Shown here in pieces: positions 51,701 to 62,714 of a DNA stretch of 64,000 nt. A model generated the notes under the pieces. That model was not told the origin of the DNA. It worked only from the letters and a program-made list of their open reading frames with translations, and did no database searches. Both the position numbers and the translations under genes were made by a program. Within the stretch, counting starts at the first letter, position 1. The number at the start of each line of letters is the position of its first letter. Source of the stretch: Xiphias gladius (Eukaryota; Chordata; Actinopteri; Istiophoriformes; Xiphiidae); contig NC_053418.1 of assembly GCF_016859285.1 (NCBI RefSeq), positions 1,518,001 to 1,582,000 on the forward strand, in the 5' to 3' direction.

Positions 51701-52678
51701 TACTGTCAGTACTATTGTTATGTCTGCGTGTGTATGTTTTGATGTTTTAATGAACTGCCGGACGGGCCGGAGACAAGGTTCCACCTTTTAAAGACTGAAG
51801 TTCTATTCTATTCCAGTGAAGGGCCAGTTACACGCCAGCTCAGATGTGCTGTGCTGACAGCGTGAAAGGGGTGGAAAGCTTCCTTCAGGTCAAACGAAGG
51901 GGTTTGCATAACCATATTTTTCTAACTTTCTGAAGTCAGCAATGGAACTGAATTAAACTCTCACAGCTGTTGCTCCACACAGCAGGAAATGCAGCTACCT
52001 GTGTGTCACCCTTAGTATGAAGGTTGCTTAGTTAGTGTAGTTCTAAAAAAGTTTCTACTGTGCCGCTTTTTCGATACGATGGTGGACGCGCAGCCCGACC
52101 TCGTTCTGAAGGACCCTACAGTATGTCGACCTTAGCCGTTTTGTATTTTCTCTGTAGAAGGGGTAGCAGCAGAAGTGGGTGCCTCGTTTGTTGCATTCGT
52201 CGTACTACAAGCCTCGTTCACAGTAAAGCTGAATAAGTTATAGAACAGACAGCTTCTTAAACGCAGAGGTACCAGGAGAACTGTTCACTGGGGTGTATTC
52301 ATCAACTAATCAATCAATTAATCAAACATTTCGACATTCGACGGGGTTTTCTGAATCAACATGTAAACTAATACAGATCATGCTGGTTACCTAGGTGATT
52401 GTCCATCTGGCAAAGCATTTTGGGAATATTCTCATTCTTCTCATCCTCCTCTCTGAGGACTGGTGCCATGTTCCAGATCATCACCTTTCCGGAGTCCTCT
52501 CCTGAAAAAAAAAAATCCAACATTAAAAAAAATAATATAAAATACACAACCCATACGCCCCTTATTTTTTGTTTCGTGACAGAACTATAAAGACATATCC
52601 GTATTGTAATTTGAAAACACGACAGGTGGAGGGAGAGAGGGACAGAGGGGGAGAGAGAGGGGGAGAGAGAGAGGGGAA

Positions 52679-52710
<32 letters not shown>

Positions 52711-55700
52711 GAAACATTTTTCAGGCAGCAAAACAAATCTGTAATCCGATGCTGCAGGATAACATCTAGTATAGTGCGATACAGACTCAGAACTGGGAGT
52801 TTTAAACCTGACACCAACACTGTCAATTTCCATCAAGCACCGGAAACTACCCGCATGTGGACCCTAAATGACAAACGTCCATTTCAGCACAACATCCCAA
52901 AACAGCGAAGCAGGTTCGGTGCCAGAAGATGTGAACAACAGTGCTGGTCTTACCTTGGCCACCAGTTGCAAATTTTGTCCCATCGGGGTGAATGTCAACT
53001 GAAAATATGGGTTTGCCTGTGGAACACAACACATAAGTCAACAGGTAATGATGTTAGTCTGTGTCTGTCAACAGTGATTTGAATAACAGACAGACTGACA
53101 GTGTAGACACACAACGAATAATAATTGAGAACAGAAGAATAAAAGTAGTAGTTAATGGAGAAAAGATTAACTGGGACACATTTCAACACAACACAGGAAT
53201 ATCACAATGACCTCAGTTTTTTTTTTTTTCTTCATACTATTGGCCTGATGGAAAATTCCTTTGCAACTTTTCTGTGATTTTCCACAGCTAAGTCAGAACA
53301 TGTCCATGATCTGAAACTGGTCTTGCTTTCCTGTTTCCTTTTTTGTGACTGTTGATTAGCTCAACATGCTTTCTAGGATTTTTCTGTAAAGGGACCTTTC
53401 TGTGAAATCCTCTGAAATTGCTCAGATAATGTATTTGACCCTACAACTCTCCCTTGATGTAACACAGCTAAATTGCACAATATTTAAAATATGTAAACAA
53501 CTGTTTTTTTTATATACAATTTATATTTACTTAACCTATATTTACCTTACCCTAAAAAGAACATATGACAGGAATGTTCAAGAGAACACAAGGAGTAAAA
53601 ATACACAGATAAAAATACTCAGTCTCTGAACAGCACACATACTAAAGAACATGTTCAACAGTAAAATACTGAGACAACAAGCAGCATATATCGTAGATTA
53701 AGGCATTACAACCTAATTCTCTCATTTCATTAATAAATTATCAGGTAATTTGCTGCTGAAGCTCGCTATGGGACAAGTGGTTTTGGAAAGCGCGAGAGCT
53801 GCTGATGTTTGCTCCTGTGTGTCTCTACATGTTCTTTCATTTTGATTGTTGTAATTTATTGTTTTTAGGGCTGGAATGATTAGTCAGTCACGCAACAACA
53901 CGGGAAAACTGGCTGGTACCTTCTCAAACATGAGGATTTCATGCGTTTCTCTGATTTATATCACAATAGACTGAATATCTTTGAGTTTTGGACTTTTGGT
54001 CGGATAAAACAAGATATCTGAAGACATCATCTTGGGTTCTGAGAAATTGTTGAGAGCATGTCTCACTATTTTATAGAGTAAATGATTAAGTGATTATCAT
54101 CATAAAAATTATTGACAGGTTAGTCTATAATACAAAAAAACATAGCTGCAGCTCTATTATATTATTTTACTGGAGATTTTGTTTTCGGTTTTTATTTTTG
54201 CCTTCATCATCTATCAGTGTCTATGTTTATGTGTCTAAGGATCACCTCAAAAACCAGATGGCTCAACTCCAAGGGTTTATCACAAAAGTTGAAATAAAAC
54301 ATTTTAAGTTGTGCACACCGAAAGAAGAAGGTGACGCTTTTACAGCTGCAACGGTTAGTCGAAAAATTTATTAGTCGACTGACAGAGAATTAACTGGCAA
54401 CTAGTCTGGTAATGGAATGATCATTTTAGTAATTTTTTGAAGCCAAAATGCCAAACATTTAATGCAGATGTTTGGCATTTGGGCTTGATGCTTTTCTTTG
54501 TCTTGAATGGCAGTAAACTGAGAGTATTTGGGTTTTTAACTGTTAGTTGGACGAGACAAGACATTTAAAGATGTCACCTTGTGCTTGGAATAATTATAAC
54601 AGGCATTTACACTTTTTTTTTCTCCAAACAATTAATCAAGAGGATAATCGGTTTTCAGTTAATCGATAATGAAAATAATCTCTATTTGTTTTAAGAGCGT
54701 TAGTACTGAAAGTCATTTATCAACAAAAGATACCAAACATCTCTCGGTTTCAGCTTTGTTTTTCATTTTACTCAGTGTTATTCTTCTTTTGTTTAAATAT
54801 TTTTTCTTATTACTTGTTGTTGTTTTATGTGAAATACTTTGAGCTGCGTCTATGAAAGGTGTTACACAAATAAAGTTTTATTATTATTATTATTGTTGTT
54901 GTTATTGTTGTTATCATTTTAAACTGTATGGATCCTCTTACTGTCTCCCTTTTTTCATATCACTGTAATTTTTTTTTTTTTTTTTTAAATTTAACCTTTA
55001 TTTATACAGGGTATTGTCAGGGTATTTACACACATTCACAGCTGGAAGTGCCCAGCACAAAAAAGCAGTCTGATCTGCTGGTCACTGGAGCAGTTGGGGC
55101 TTAAGGGCCTTGCTCAAGGGCACGACGGTGGTGTCGATGAGGGATGGATAAGTTATGGTCCGGTAGCTTAGATAAAAATGCACTTGAACTTATCACTTGC
55201 CCTTTTGGTTTTCTGGCATGTTGTGACAGACATGTGCCAGTCGACAGGATGCCCGATAGACTAAATGTTTAATCTTAAAAAAAAACAAACAAGAAATTAC
55301 TTGAATGCATAACTTTCCAAACTGACAGTTGGCAGATTTCACCAAAAGACACTTCTTAACTACCACGAAACTGAGACGTGACTGCCAAAGTGTCGACTGT
55401 AAAAACTGTAAATGTGGTAAATGTATTAAACAAGAAGTCACTTTAAGAGAGCAACTTCGACATGGGTCATTTTGGCAGGTAAGTTAGCTAACGTCAGGGC
55501 ATCCGAGCTAGCCGGGAGAGGGGGGGGGCGCTAACTAGCTAGCTAGCTACGGTTAGCAAACATTAATATATTTGGAAGCAAGAGGAGTGATACCGTTAAC
55601 GGAAAAAACGCCGAGTGTATTTGTGTTCACTTGTTGAATTAAGTCTGGTTTGTGAGTGACCGTTAAGTGACAAAGAAGTCAAACAAGTGTCGACTACCAC

Positions 55701-55819
55701 CACCATGATGCCTCCTTATCAATTCACCCCCCTCCGACAACAAAAGCCCAACTTGGTCCAACAGATTCCTGCACAAGCTTACCGTTGTGGCTCACCCAGC
55801 TCGGCTTCAGCAGCTTCAT
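36268..55819 (-). CDS. hira: HIRA, histone H3.3 chaperone subunit
   Basis: Nuclear scaffold of the HIRA-UBN-CABIN1 complex, which deposits H3.3-H4 with ASF1. Twenty-five coding exons join in phase: 55819-55783, 53016-52954, 52501-52391, 50983-50893, 50653-50559, 50145-50050, 49089-48929, 48677-48510, 48416-48303, 47761-47691, 47038-46933, 45776-45555, 44814-44729, 44620-44420, 44172-44029, 43928-43712, 43405-43298, 42626-42478, 42293-42132, 41884-41826, 39926-39821, 39191-39069, 38790-38627, 38363-38281, 36384-36268. The product is 1017 aa, the human length. Residues 1-~370 are the WD40 propeller ([39 protein letters not shown]). The ASF1-binding B domain [12 protein letters not shown] is at ~460-471. 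A basic KKGRPRKDK motif follows, then the C-terminal domain ([21 protein letters not shown]) ending LRNK. The start has a good context (AAAATGAAG). Only the linker (residues ~410-660) diverges clearly from mammals. Confidence 0.98.
36500..36765. repeat. dispersed CTGCAACTAA-type fish repeat, copy 1
   Basis: Lies in hira intron 24. It ends ...TAATGGAAATCATTGTTAGTTGCAGG and contains CTTCTCCAACATGAGGAAGATG and a TTTGGACTGTTGGAAAGACGA segment. Related copies, recognisable by the same ordered words, lie at about 49,395-49,515, 53,870-54,110, 54,340-54,690 and 59,915-60,135. Confidence 0.75.
36766..38280 (-). other. hira intron 24, remaining part
   Basis: Non-coding; an A run is at 38,048-38,066 and a small stem (GCTGCTCT/AGAGCAGC) at 37,025-37,044. 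No exon or known repeat is supported. Confidence 0.5.
40120..40330 (+). repeat. dispersed fish repeat (TTAGCTTAGC-type), copy 1
   Basis: Lies in hira intron 20. The words AGGAAGAGTTCAGCATTTTAGG, ATGAGATATCAATCTCATTTCTGTGTGTTATGTACAG and CAGCTTATCTTAG match the layout of a widespread fish element. A second piece is at 49,625-49,730 (CTATGCTAAGCTAACCGG). Confidence 0.6.
40440..40625 (+). repeat. dispersed repeat shared by two hira introns, copy 1
   Basis: Contains CTACTGAAGTTAGCCTGCTAACCAGCC, then GCGTCCAGTCCGCCCTCAGTCCAACATGGGAGG and GAAGTAG. A diverged copy in the same orientation is at 45,055-45,190. Confidence 0.85.
45055..45190 (+). repeat. dispersed repeat shared by two hira introns, copy 2
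   Basis: Contains CTACTGAAGTTGACCTGCTAACCAGC, GGCGTCCAGCCTGCCCTCAG and TCCAACATGAGTATATGAAG. It is the same element as 40,440-40,625 with substitutions and a shorter middle. It lies in hira intron 12. Confidence 0.85.
45777..46932 (-). other. hira intron 11, no further feature
   Basis: Intron between LSEEEK and the exon starting [13 protein letters not shown]. It contains no supported exon, RNA gene or repeat family. Confidence 0.55.
48680..48735. repeat. (GA)n tract beside hira exon 8
   Basis: GA-rich run starting about 5 bases beyond the acceptor side of the exon at 48,677. On the transcribed strand it is a long CU tract directly upstream of the AG, so it serves as the polypyrimidine tract of that exon. 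Confidence 0.85.
49090..50049 (-). other. hira intron 6 with two repeat pieces
   Basis: Holds the 3' end of a CTGCAACTAA-type element (49,395-49,515) and a TATGCTAAGCTAACCGG-type piece (49,625-49,730). The rest is AT-rich and unrecognised. Confidence 0.55.
50318..50545 (+). repeat. dispersed teleost repeat abutting hira exon 5 donor
   Basis: Begins GGGACTGCACTTATATAGCGC and ends CGACCCGCTCTACCTCCCGAA. Inside are GGGGGCAGTTTGGGGCTCAGTATCTCGCC and CCACCGACCTTCCGATTAG. From memory this is one of the commonest fish repeats. An internal duplication of GGAAGGTCGGGTCATCC is visible. Its end lies about 15 bases from the splice donor of exon 5 (50,558). Confidence 0.8.
50984..52390 (-). other. hira intron 3
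   Basis: Intron of about 1.4 kb without a recognisable exon or repeat family. Open frames are short and lack homology. Confidence 0.5.
52628..52712. repeat. (GA)n-rich tract in hira intron 2
   Basis: GAGAGGGACAGAGGGGGAGA-type purine run of about 85 bases, about 125 bases upstream of exon 3. It reads CU-rich in the transcript. Confidence 0.9.
54805..54905 (+). repeat. retroelement-like 3' tail
   Basis: GAAATACTTTGAGCTGCGTC... GTGTTACACAAATAAAG followed by (TTA)n. This is the typical ending of fish non-LTR elements and of SINEs that share their tails. A second, diverged tail is at 59,745-59,850. Confidence 0.65.
54985..55185 (+). repeat. dispersed fish repeat
   Basis: Contains TTTATTTATACAGGG, TGCTGGTCACTGGAGCAGTTGGGG and TTAAGGGCCTTGCTCAAGGGC. 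From memory this word order is common in fish genomes. Confidence 0.65.
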
Positions 55820-56120
55820 TTTCAAACCCGATTTTTCTTCAACGTCCTCCGGTCTTATCTTCAACAAAACCCCATCCAGCAGTCAGTTCAGCCGGAGAAC
55901 TAACGCTAAACCCCCTCCCTTTGTCTCAAACTCTTTCCGACACTTTGCTATTTTTGTGGTTCAACTCCATCTCTGCAGCAGCATCCCCGAGTCTCCGAGC
56001 CCGAGCAGCTGCAGCACACCGGAGGCGAAGCCCGGACGTTGAGCGAGGTGACACTGGGCAGCTCGGGAAGCGTTTCCGTTATTTTCGACCGCGGACCGGA
56101 AAAGCGTGCGGGTCAGCTGT
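55480..56120 (-). promoter_or_regulatory. hira: hira promoter region and 5' untranslated sequence
   Basis: CpG-enriched stretch around the first coding exon (55,783-55,819), with CpG-rich words at 55,990-56,110 upstream on the - strand. A (GCTA)n palindromic tract is at 55,531-55,551, inside intron 1. No TATA box is evident. The large + strand open frame here is antisense to exon 1 and is not a gene. Confidence 0.45.
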
Positions 56121-56160
56121 CACAATAGTTCTCCAGGGTGCAGACTTTGAGAAGATGTAA

Positions 56161-57280
56161 TAAAGATAATATTCGATAACATCTTTTCATGAATTTTAAA
56201 GTGTTGTTTATTTTCTTTAGGGCTGTTACCTAAACTTGAGAACATTAAAAAAAAAAAAAATCAACAAATCTGTCCCGTCAGTGGAAAATTTACCTGAGGG
56301 GGCTTTTATTTTGAAGAGTCATATACATTGTAGTGCGCAAACTCGGAATTTAAAACTGCCAAGAAAAGTGGAGACAGTGTTTCCTTATTATTAATAATAA
56401 TAATATTATATTATGGTTTGGTTTTAATTTGTGGTAAGACAACCCACACATAAAACACTTTTTAAAAAATCCTGTTCAACGTTAGACGCGAAAACGTTTT
56501 CACACCTATTTTTAAAAACTGCAATAGATTGTGAGGGTCTGGCGTCACTGTGCCCACGTTGGGCTCTGGTCTACACCCAGACACCTGTAACAGACGCATG
56601 GAATGCGAGCTGAACCAGCTACACACAAACTAAATCGGTCAAGATCGTAAAACTAGATTCTGGCTCAGGGTCCTTCTGTAAGTCAAGGCTGCCCAACCGA
56701 GGACATGTCAGCATTGATATTGTCCTTCAAGTGGTACAAATTTTCTAACAAGTTTCTGATTAACTAAACCGCGTCGACCCAAATGATACGGAGTCAACCT
56801 GGAGCTTTTGAGGCCCCTGGGCAGTTGCCCGCTTTGCCGGGTTGGTAATCCGAGTTTGCCGCTGCAAATTCTTTACTGTCAAGTTTCTGTACATGCTTGG
56901 AACATTTTGGGTTTAGTTTCGGTTGCTTCAGTTGACACAATGAGAGAGGACCCGAGGTCACACATGTCTGCCAACTGTCAAGGATAACAGAATAAAGTCC
57001 AGGACTTACGGTTCATGGCACCATGCAACTTTTCAAGCGACATATTCTGTTTAAAATGATTTACTTTTGTAAATACATGTATTTCAGCCGGGTGCATCAT
57101 CCCTCCAGAACGTTGTATTTGCCTCAATGTTAACTTTGATGGAAGGCTTATTTTGACGTCCCTCTGCCCCGCGCATCACATGTTGACTTTTGACAAGTAG
57201 AGGCTGTAATTTAAAATAATAATAAAGCTGAAGATCCTTGAATCATTACTGCGTAACACGATATGTTGAAAACAAGTGAT
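56161..57280. other. spacer between slc2a8 3' end and hira
   Basis: AT-rich with a short piece at about 56,800-56,870 (GGCCCCTGGGCAGTTGCCCGC, GGGTTGGTAATCC) that resembles a known fish repeat. No gene is seen. Confidence 0.5.
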
Positions 57281-59357
57281 TTTATTCACAGACACAGTTC
57301 ATGGCACGATTCAATCTCACACCGGGATAATGAACAAAAACTGGAACAAAGAGTTTATTTTATTCTGTTCAGACTGAACGCAGAGTGGATTTTTATATTA
57401 TATTACAATCATCCAGCCACCAGAAAATTGGTTTAAAGAGTGGTATGATTTATCTATTTCATAGCTTCACACTGAACTCAAAGCAATCAAACCCCATAAA
57501 AATCATATAAACTGAAAAAAAAAAAAAAAAGAAAAAAAGGAGTTGGACAATCTGTTTTCTACAGACAAGTCACTTCTTTTTACGTATGAAATCAAATATC
57601 ATCACTATCCCAAGTGTGTACAAGTCAGATATGTTTAAACCATTTCCTTTACAAGAATATCCCAAGAGAAAATCCTTACAAAAACACACCCATATTCCTC
57701 TACAGAGAGTTCACAGTTGGCAGAATCTGTTTAATTTCCCCTCATTTCTCGGACGATGTAAACTACACAGTCAAATGAACACTCGGCACAGTCCAGTCAG
57801 TGGAAACGGCCGACTCCAGTACCTTCGTGATGCATTCGCTTCTCAATGAATTTATCTTTTTTGTTTGCTTTCTGCAAAAGTCACCAAAGACACGTTCAAT
57901 CTGAGGAGCAAGAACAGACGCTGCTGTTATCTGGTAAAGGAGGGGACATACTTCAGTGCCATAGCAGTTTTGCACTGAATCAAACTGAGTTAACACGAGT
58001 ATGTGCACAAGTATCTGCGTGCTTCCGCATTGTTCAAGCTTTTTTCAAAGGGGAATTAAGGTGGCAAAAAAAAGGTCCAAACCTATGCTAAGAGTAGAAA
58101 ACTATCATGGAGTTAACCTGTCGAATTAGCAAACTCAGTACATGAGGATCGAGACGGAAGCTGTGTTTTAACCATGACTGGCGAGATCTGGAACCACAAC
58201 GCACTGGGAACATGGGAGAAGAGAGAAGAAAGTAGATTACGCTGCAGCTGCAGTTTGAGAAACACCTATGGACATTTTGACGTGCCCCCCCACCACAACA
58301 AAAACTCTGCACCACTGGAATCCATTATAATGCCATTAATTAAGAATTACCTCTCTTTTCTCTTTAAAAGATGGAAAAACAAACCTTTAAAGGGACCTTT
58401 AAAGACGATAAAAACCTCAGCGAGTTACGTTTTGGATGGAGTATACCTTTACCACCATTTGCTCTGATGCGTCACGGTAAATAATTCAGACTCCGAAGAA
58501 CAGAGACCCCTGTGTGACATATCACCTTTACTATGTTCCTGGATTCCAGTATTCAAACTCTCTGGAGAATTTTAGTGCAAATATTAAAACTGTCAAACTG
58601 CCCAGCACCTGAGCAACTTTGAAACCTGCAGGGAACAACTTCACCGATCTGGATGTGTAGACTTAGAGGTGAATTACGGCAGTGAAACCTGCAGGGGGCA
58701 GTGTACAGCCGTGTCACTGGGCTTCACGAGCTCCGTGTCCCGCCGCAGTCGGAGTATCCCATCTCAGGGGCTTTTGAGAAAGATCTAAACCTGTGCTGAA
58801 AATGGGAGTCACTGGGAGTCAGTCTGCAACCGAGTTTTTAAAATGCCCTTCGGTTTCTTTTGTTGCTGTTGGATGTGGCGTTTATCTGCACAACTTAAAA
58901 TGTAAAGGGTTTAACCTGTGGAAGACTGTATTTCGTGGCCTGATTATCGAATTCTTTGATTGACTTCCTACAAACACAGATGATTTACACCCAGCTGCCA
59001 GTTTAGTTTAACCTCACTGATGTAAATGGGACGGACAAAATATTAGAAACACGTTTTAGTAAAAAGCGATACAGCTCAACAGCACTGCAAACTACATCCT
59101 CCAAAACCCTCATACAGGTAAATCAGCACCTCCTTAAAACCGTTTCAACAGAAACCGAACATCATAACCTTCATGGAGGGAGGATTCATTGCAGCGCTGT
59201 CGTATTAATCTGGATTAGTTCTGTTTCTGTAACAAAAAAAAAGGATAAGAAAGTGTCTCAATCAGCCTCATAGGCTTAACTAAGGTTTTAAAACTACCAC
59301 ACAGTGTCAGTTCAGAAATATGAGATCAGAGATCTGTCGGTCTTTAACGCGTGATGT
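57281..59357 (-). other. slc2a8: slc2a8 3' untranslated region
   Basis: About 2 kb without coding sequence after the slc2a8 stop codon. It ends at an AATAAA read on the - strand (TTTATT at 57,281-57,286). An A run is at 57,516-57,539. Confidence 0.45.
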
Positions 59358-62300
59358 TCATGGACCTGAAGTCCCTCTGAATGTGGCTTCGATTTGCTCC
59401 AGTGTCTTGCCCTTGGTCTCTGGGATGAAGGCCGTGGTGAAGACGACATTGAGGGTGCACATGCAGGCGAACAACCAGAAGGTCCCGGCGCTGGTGAGAA
59501 GACTCTGGAAGAGGTCACAGTTATTTAGACATGGATGTCTCAGTCATGTTGGAGGGGCCATAGAGGAAGGTCTCATGGCTTCACAGTGGACACCAAAACA
59601 CATGACTGTTATTCATATCTTGCACTGCACTACAGCTGCACTCTAACTTTTATTCTACCGTTTAATCTGTCGTATTCTATTTCAGCTTTGCTTTAATCTT
59701 CTATTTTGCTTTGTTTGAATTTCCTATCTTATAATCTTTTTATTTATATTGTCCTGTATTTCTTTCGTGTCTTCCCTTAAAGAATTGTATGTCTTACGTA
59801 AAGCACTTTGAATGGCCTTGCCGTTGAAAGGTTCAATACAAATAAATTGGCCTTACACAGTTAGAGCACTGACGATTATGGATTTCACTCAAACCAAGTA
59901 CCATTTTAATCTCGGGCTGCAACTAAGGATTATTATTATAATTATTATAACTAAGAACATTGTAAAAAAAAAAAAAAAAAAAAAAAGCTATTTTCACAAT
60001 TTCCCAAAGCCTGACAGTCCTAAATTCAAACGTATTCAGTTCCCTGTGATATATAATAAAGAAAAGCAGCAAAAACTCACAATGTTTTTTGACGATAAAT
60101 GACTCAAGTTTTGATCAATAATCGATTATTTAGCTATTTCAGCTCTTATTTCAAATCAAATCTGTATGGACACTGACAGGTCCAAAAAATAAATCCCCCG
60201 AAAGTTTCCAAAACGTGCCAGAGCGAGGCAGGACATGTACGTAAGCTTTCTCATAATCATGGTGAAGATCTTGACACAAGTGGATATTTTTTCCTTCAAC
60301 CCCCATAATATTTACGCCATGATTGCGAGAAAAAGTTCCCATATTATGTTGAGTTGACGAAATAAGTTACAAGTTTCTCATGATCAAGAGAAAAAATAGC
60401 AATGAAATCTAAAAAAAAATAAAGGAAAACATTGAAAGAAAAAAGAGAAAAAAAGAGTGGTGGGCACTTGCCATCATATCTTGGAAGGTTTTGGTGACGA
60501 TGAAAGCCATGCTCCAGTTGGTAAGGACGCAGAGAGCGCTGGCAAACCCTCTCACTTTGACGGGGAAAATCTCCGACATGACCAGCCACGGGATCGGACC
60601 CCAACCCAGAGCAAAACCTGCACACAGACACGATTATTAATGAGGCACAGTCTGTGGGGGAGACACACAGGCCAGTCCATATATCCTTGAAAATCACCAT
60701 CACCAGTGTGGTTGCCCCAAATTTGTCAAAGTCTATTTAGTCCTTTTGAAGGACTCGAGGTTTTGCAGATGAGTACATTTGGCTCTGTGAATTACCCAGA
60801 CCCAAATGTGATCGGGGCAAAATCATCTGATTATCAGCTGAAAGCTGAAGCGAACTCTCCAGCTGCCCTTTTTAAAACGGGAACCTTTGCCCCATGGGTG
60901 CTGTCACACAACATTAGTTTTCTGTCCTCCTCACATCCGTTGGCTGAAACATGTCACACGTAACACAAGACGTGGAACTAAAAGGATGCTGCAAAGAGCG
61001 CAGACCTAAGTACAGGACAAAGGGATGGAAAGGGGGAGACACCTGTGCGTGACCCACGCTCTCACCTGTGATGAAGACGGCCATGCTGGCCAGGGCCAGC
61101 CAGGCCAGGTCAGCGTGGGGTTCTACACCGGCCGTGCTCTGGATGCCCAGCATCAAGAGGCTCGGGGAGGTGGTGCTGTGGAGTTTGGACATCAAGTAGA
61201 AGTATACCCCGAATGCCGTGGTGCTGATCGCCATGGCAACGCCTTGATTGTTAATGGGAAAACAATCAAAAAAAAAATCTGCCATGACATAGTTATCTTG
61301 TCTGGTGCTAAAGACAGAGCTGAAATGATGACATGATTGTATTCCCGTTGCACTGTATGTGGGGTGTTTGCATTTTAACATGTGGTCCAGACTCTCTCTG
61401 TCCGGAGAGCTGTGCACCACCACCGAGAGGATCGGTCCGTCCTGCTGTGGGAGTCCTCTCCACCTCCACTAGGGGGAACCCTCAGTTCCAGGTCTCCTCC
61501 TATAAATCAGGCCCTGCCTCCTCCTCTCATCACCCACCAGGTCCGCCAACCCACAGCCTGCTAGTCTGGTCACCTGATGTGATAAGGGCTGCCCGGAGCA
61601 GACACTGGGGCGGCTGCCATTTAATCTGAGCAGTCTGGACCACACATGAGTGTGCAAACAAAATGCACACAATAGAAACTGATTTGAAAATAGAAATTGA
61701 TAGAGATGGAAGGAATCGTGTGACGAGACGGGCTCACAGTCAGCGCCTTACAACTCGTGGCCGCCAGGGAGAGTTTGGGATTTTATTTTTTCTTTACATT
61801 AAAAAAAGCAAATAAAACTCGTTTCAAATTTTAAATGCGACTGAAAATACCTGATATGATGAGAAGGACTTTCCTTCCAGCCCTGTCCATGATCAGCGCT
61901 GCTACTGCAGTAAAGACCACCTGGATCAGACCCACGATCACTGAGGCCAGGTCGCTCTCCTGAAAAACAACTGAATCTTCACACACGAAGCATTCGCATC
62001 CATTCCTGCATGAATGACAATTTAAAGCCCACTCACCTTAAAATGCGCTTGTTCAAATATGTTCTCCGCATAGAACATGATAGCATTGATCCCCGTCATC
62101 TGCTGAAAGATCATCAGCATGAGGCCGATCACCAGGGGCTTGTAGACACCAGGGTCCTGCAGGTCGGACATCTGGAAACTAGAGCCCTGAGAGGAAAGAC
62201 CGCGCTCATGAGGCCACACAAAACTCTTAAGGATACAATCAGTGAGACATTTCAGTGTCTGGGACTGCAGACCAGAGCGTTTGACCCTTTGACCCCAACA

Positions 62301-62714
62301 GTCAGGGTTTTTACTTCGCCGTTTCCTGCGGCGAGGAGGAAGGGGCTGTCGCCGACGGAATATCTTCGCTCTTGCACTGTATTTTCCGGTCGATTTGTAC
62401 CTCACTCTGTTCCTCGCTTCCCAGCTCAATCCCAAACCACATTCTCGCCGGCTGACACTGTCCACGCCGCTTCGCGGCCACGCGACCCACCCGTGGACTC
62501 ACCTGCTCCTCACAGGCGTCCTCGATGCGAGCGCACTCCCATTCCACGGTGGCGTCCGGTCCCCGCAGGAAGCGCAGCGCCTCCTCGGCCTCGCGCCTCT
62601 TGCCCTGCGACAGCAGGAAGCGAGGCGTCTCCGGCATGAAGCACATGCAGACCATCAGCAGCGTCGGCGGGATGGAGCTGCAGATCGCCAGCCAGCGCCA
62701 GTCCAGGTAAAGTC
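59358..62714 (-). CDS. slc2a8: GLUT8 facilitative hexose transporter, C-terminal part (partial)
   Basis: Sugar transporter of the major facilitator superfamily, mainly intracellular in this subfamily. Six exons are in the window: 62714-62503, 62186-62037, 61959-61851, 61242-61066, 60617-60472, 59504-59358. They join in phase to 313 residues plus TGA. The order is [12 protein letters not shown] after helix 6, [19 protein letters not shown] (helix 7, sugar site), DRAGRK, a long helix 9-10 loop, [20 protein letters not shown], and [15 protein letters not shown] near the end. Wording matches GLUT8 ([33 protein letters not shown]) better than GLUT6. The N-terminal exons, including the dileucine sorting motif, lie beyond 64,000. 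The intron between 60,472 and 59,504 starts with GC instead of GT. Confidence 0.94.
59745..59850 (+). repeat. retroelement-like 3' tail, copy 2
   Basis: GTAAAGCACTTTGAATGGCCTTGCC... TTCAATACAAATAAATTGGCC, a standard ending of fish non-LTR/SINE elements, in slc2a8's last intron. Confidence 0.65.
59915..60135 (+). repeat. CTGCAACTAA-type fish repeat, further copy
   Basis: Starts CTCGGGCTGCAACTAAGGATTATT and has an A run at 59,965-59,986. It ends with AATAATCGATTATTTAG. It is in the last slc2a8 intron. Confidence 0.6.
61381..61644. mobile_element. candidate MITE with 13-bp terminal inverted repeats
   Basis: TGTGGTCCAGACT at 61,381-61,393 and its exact complement AGTCTGGACCACA at 61,632-61,644 bound a 264-bp, GC-richer segment inside the slc2a8 intron between 61,243 and 61,850. 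The flanks (CATTTTAACA left, CATGAGTGTG right) show no clear target-site duplication. The interior has no transposase frame. Confidence 0.55.

Larger units (their letters stand above)
53017..55782 (-). other. hira intron 1 with clustered repeats
   Basis: Holds two CTGCAACTAA-type element pieces (53,870-54,110 and 54,340-54,690), a LINE/SINE-like 3' tail at 54,805-54,905 and another dispersed repeat at 54,985-55,185. No internal exon is supported. Confidence 0.6.

Noticed and set aside
55687-56160. 157-codon open frame on the + strand at the hira start
   Set aside because: It is antisense to hira exon 1 and its GC-rich upstream region; the sequence is low in homology and the - strand exon is clearly real.
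62010-62639. 209-codon open frame on the + strand
   Set aside because: It runs antisense through two genuine slc2a8 exons and their intron and reflects the GC-rich codons of the real gene.
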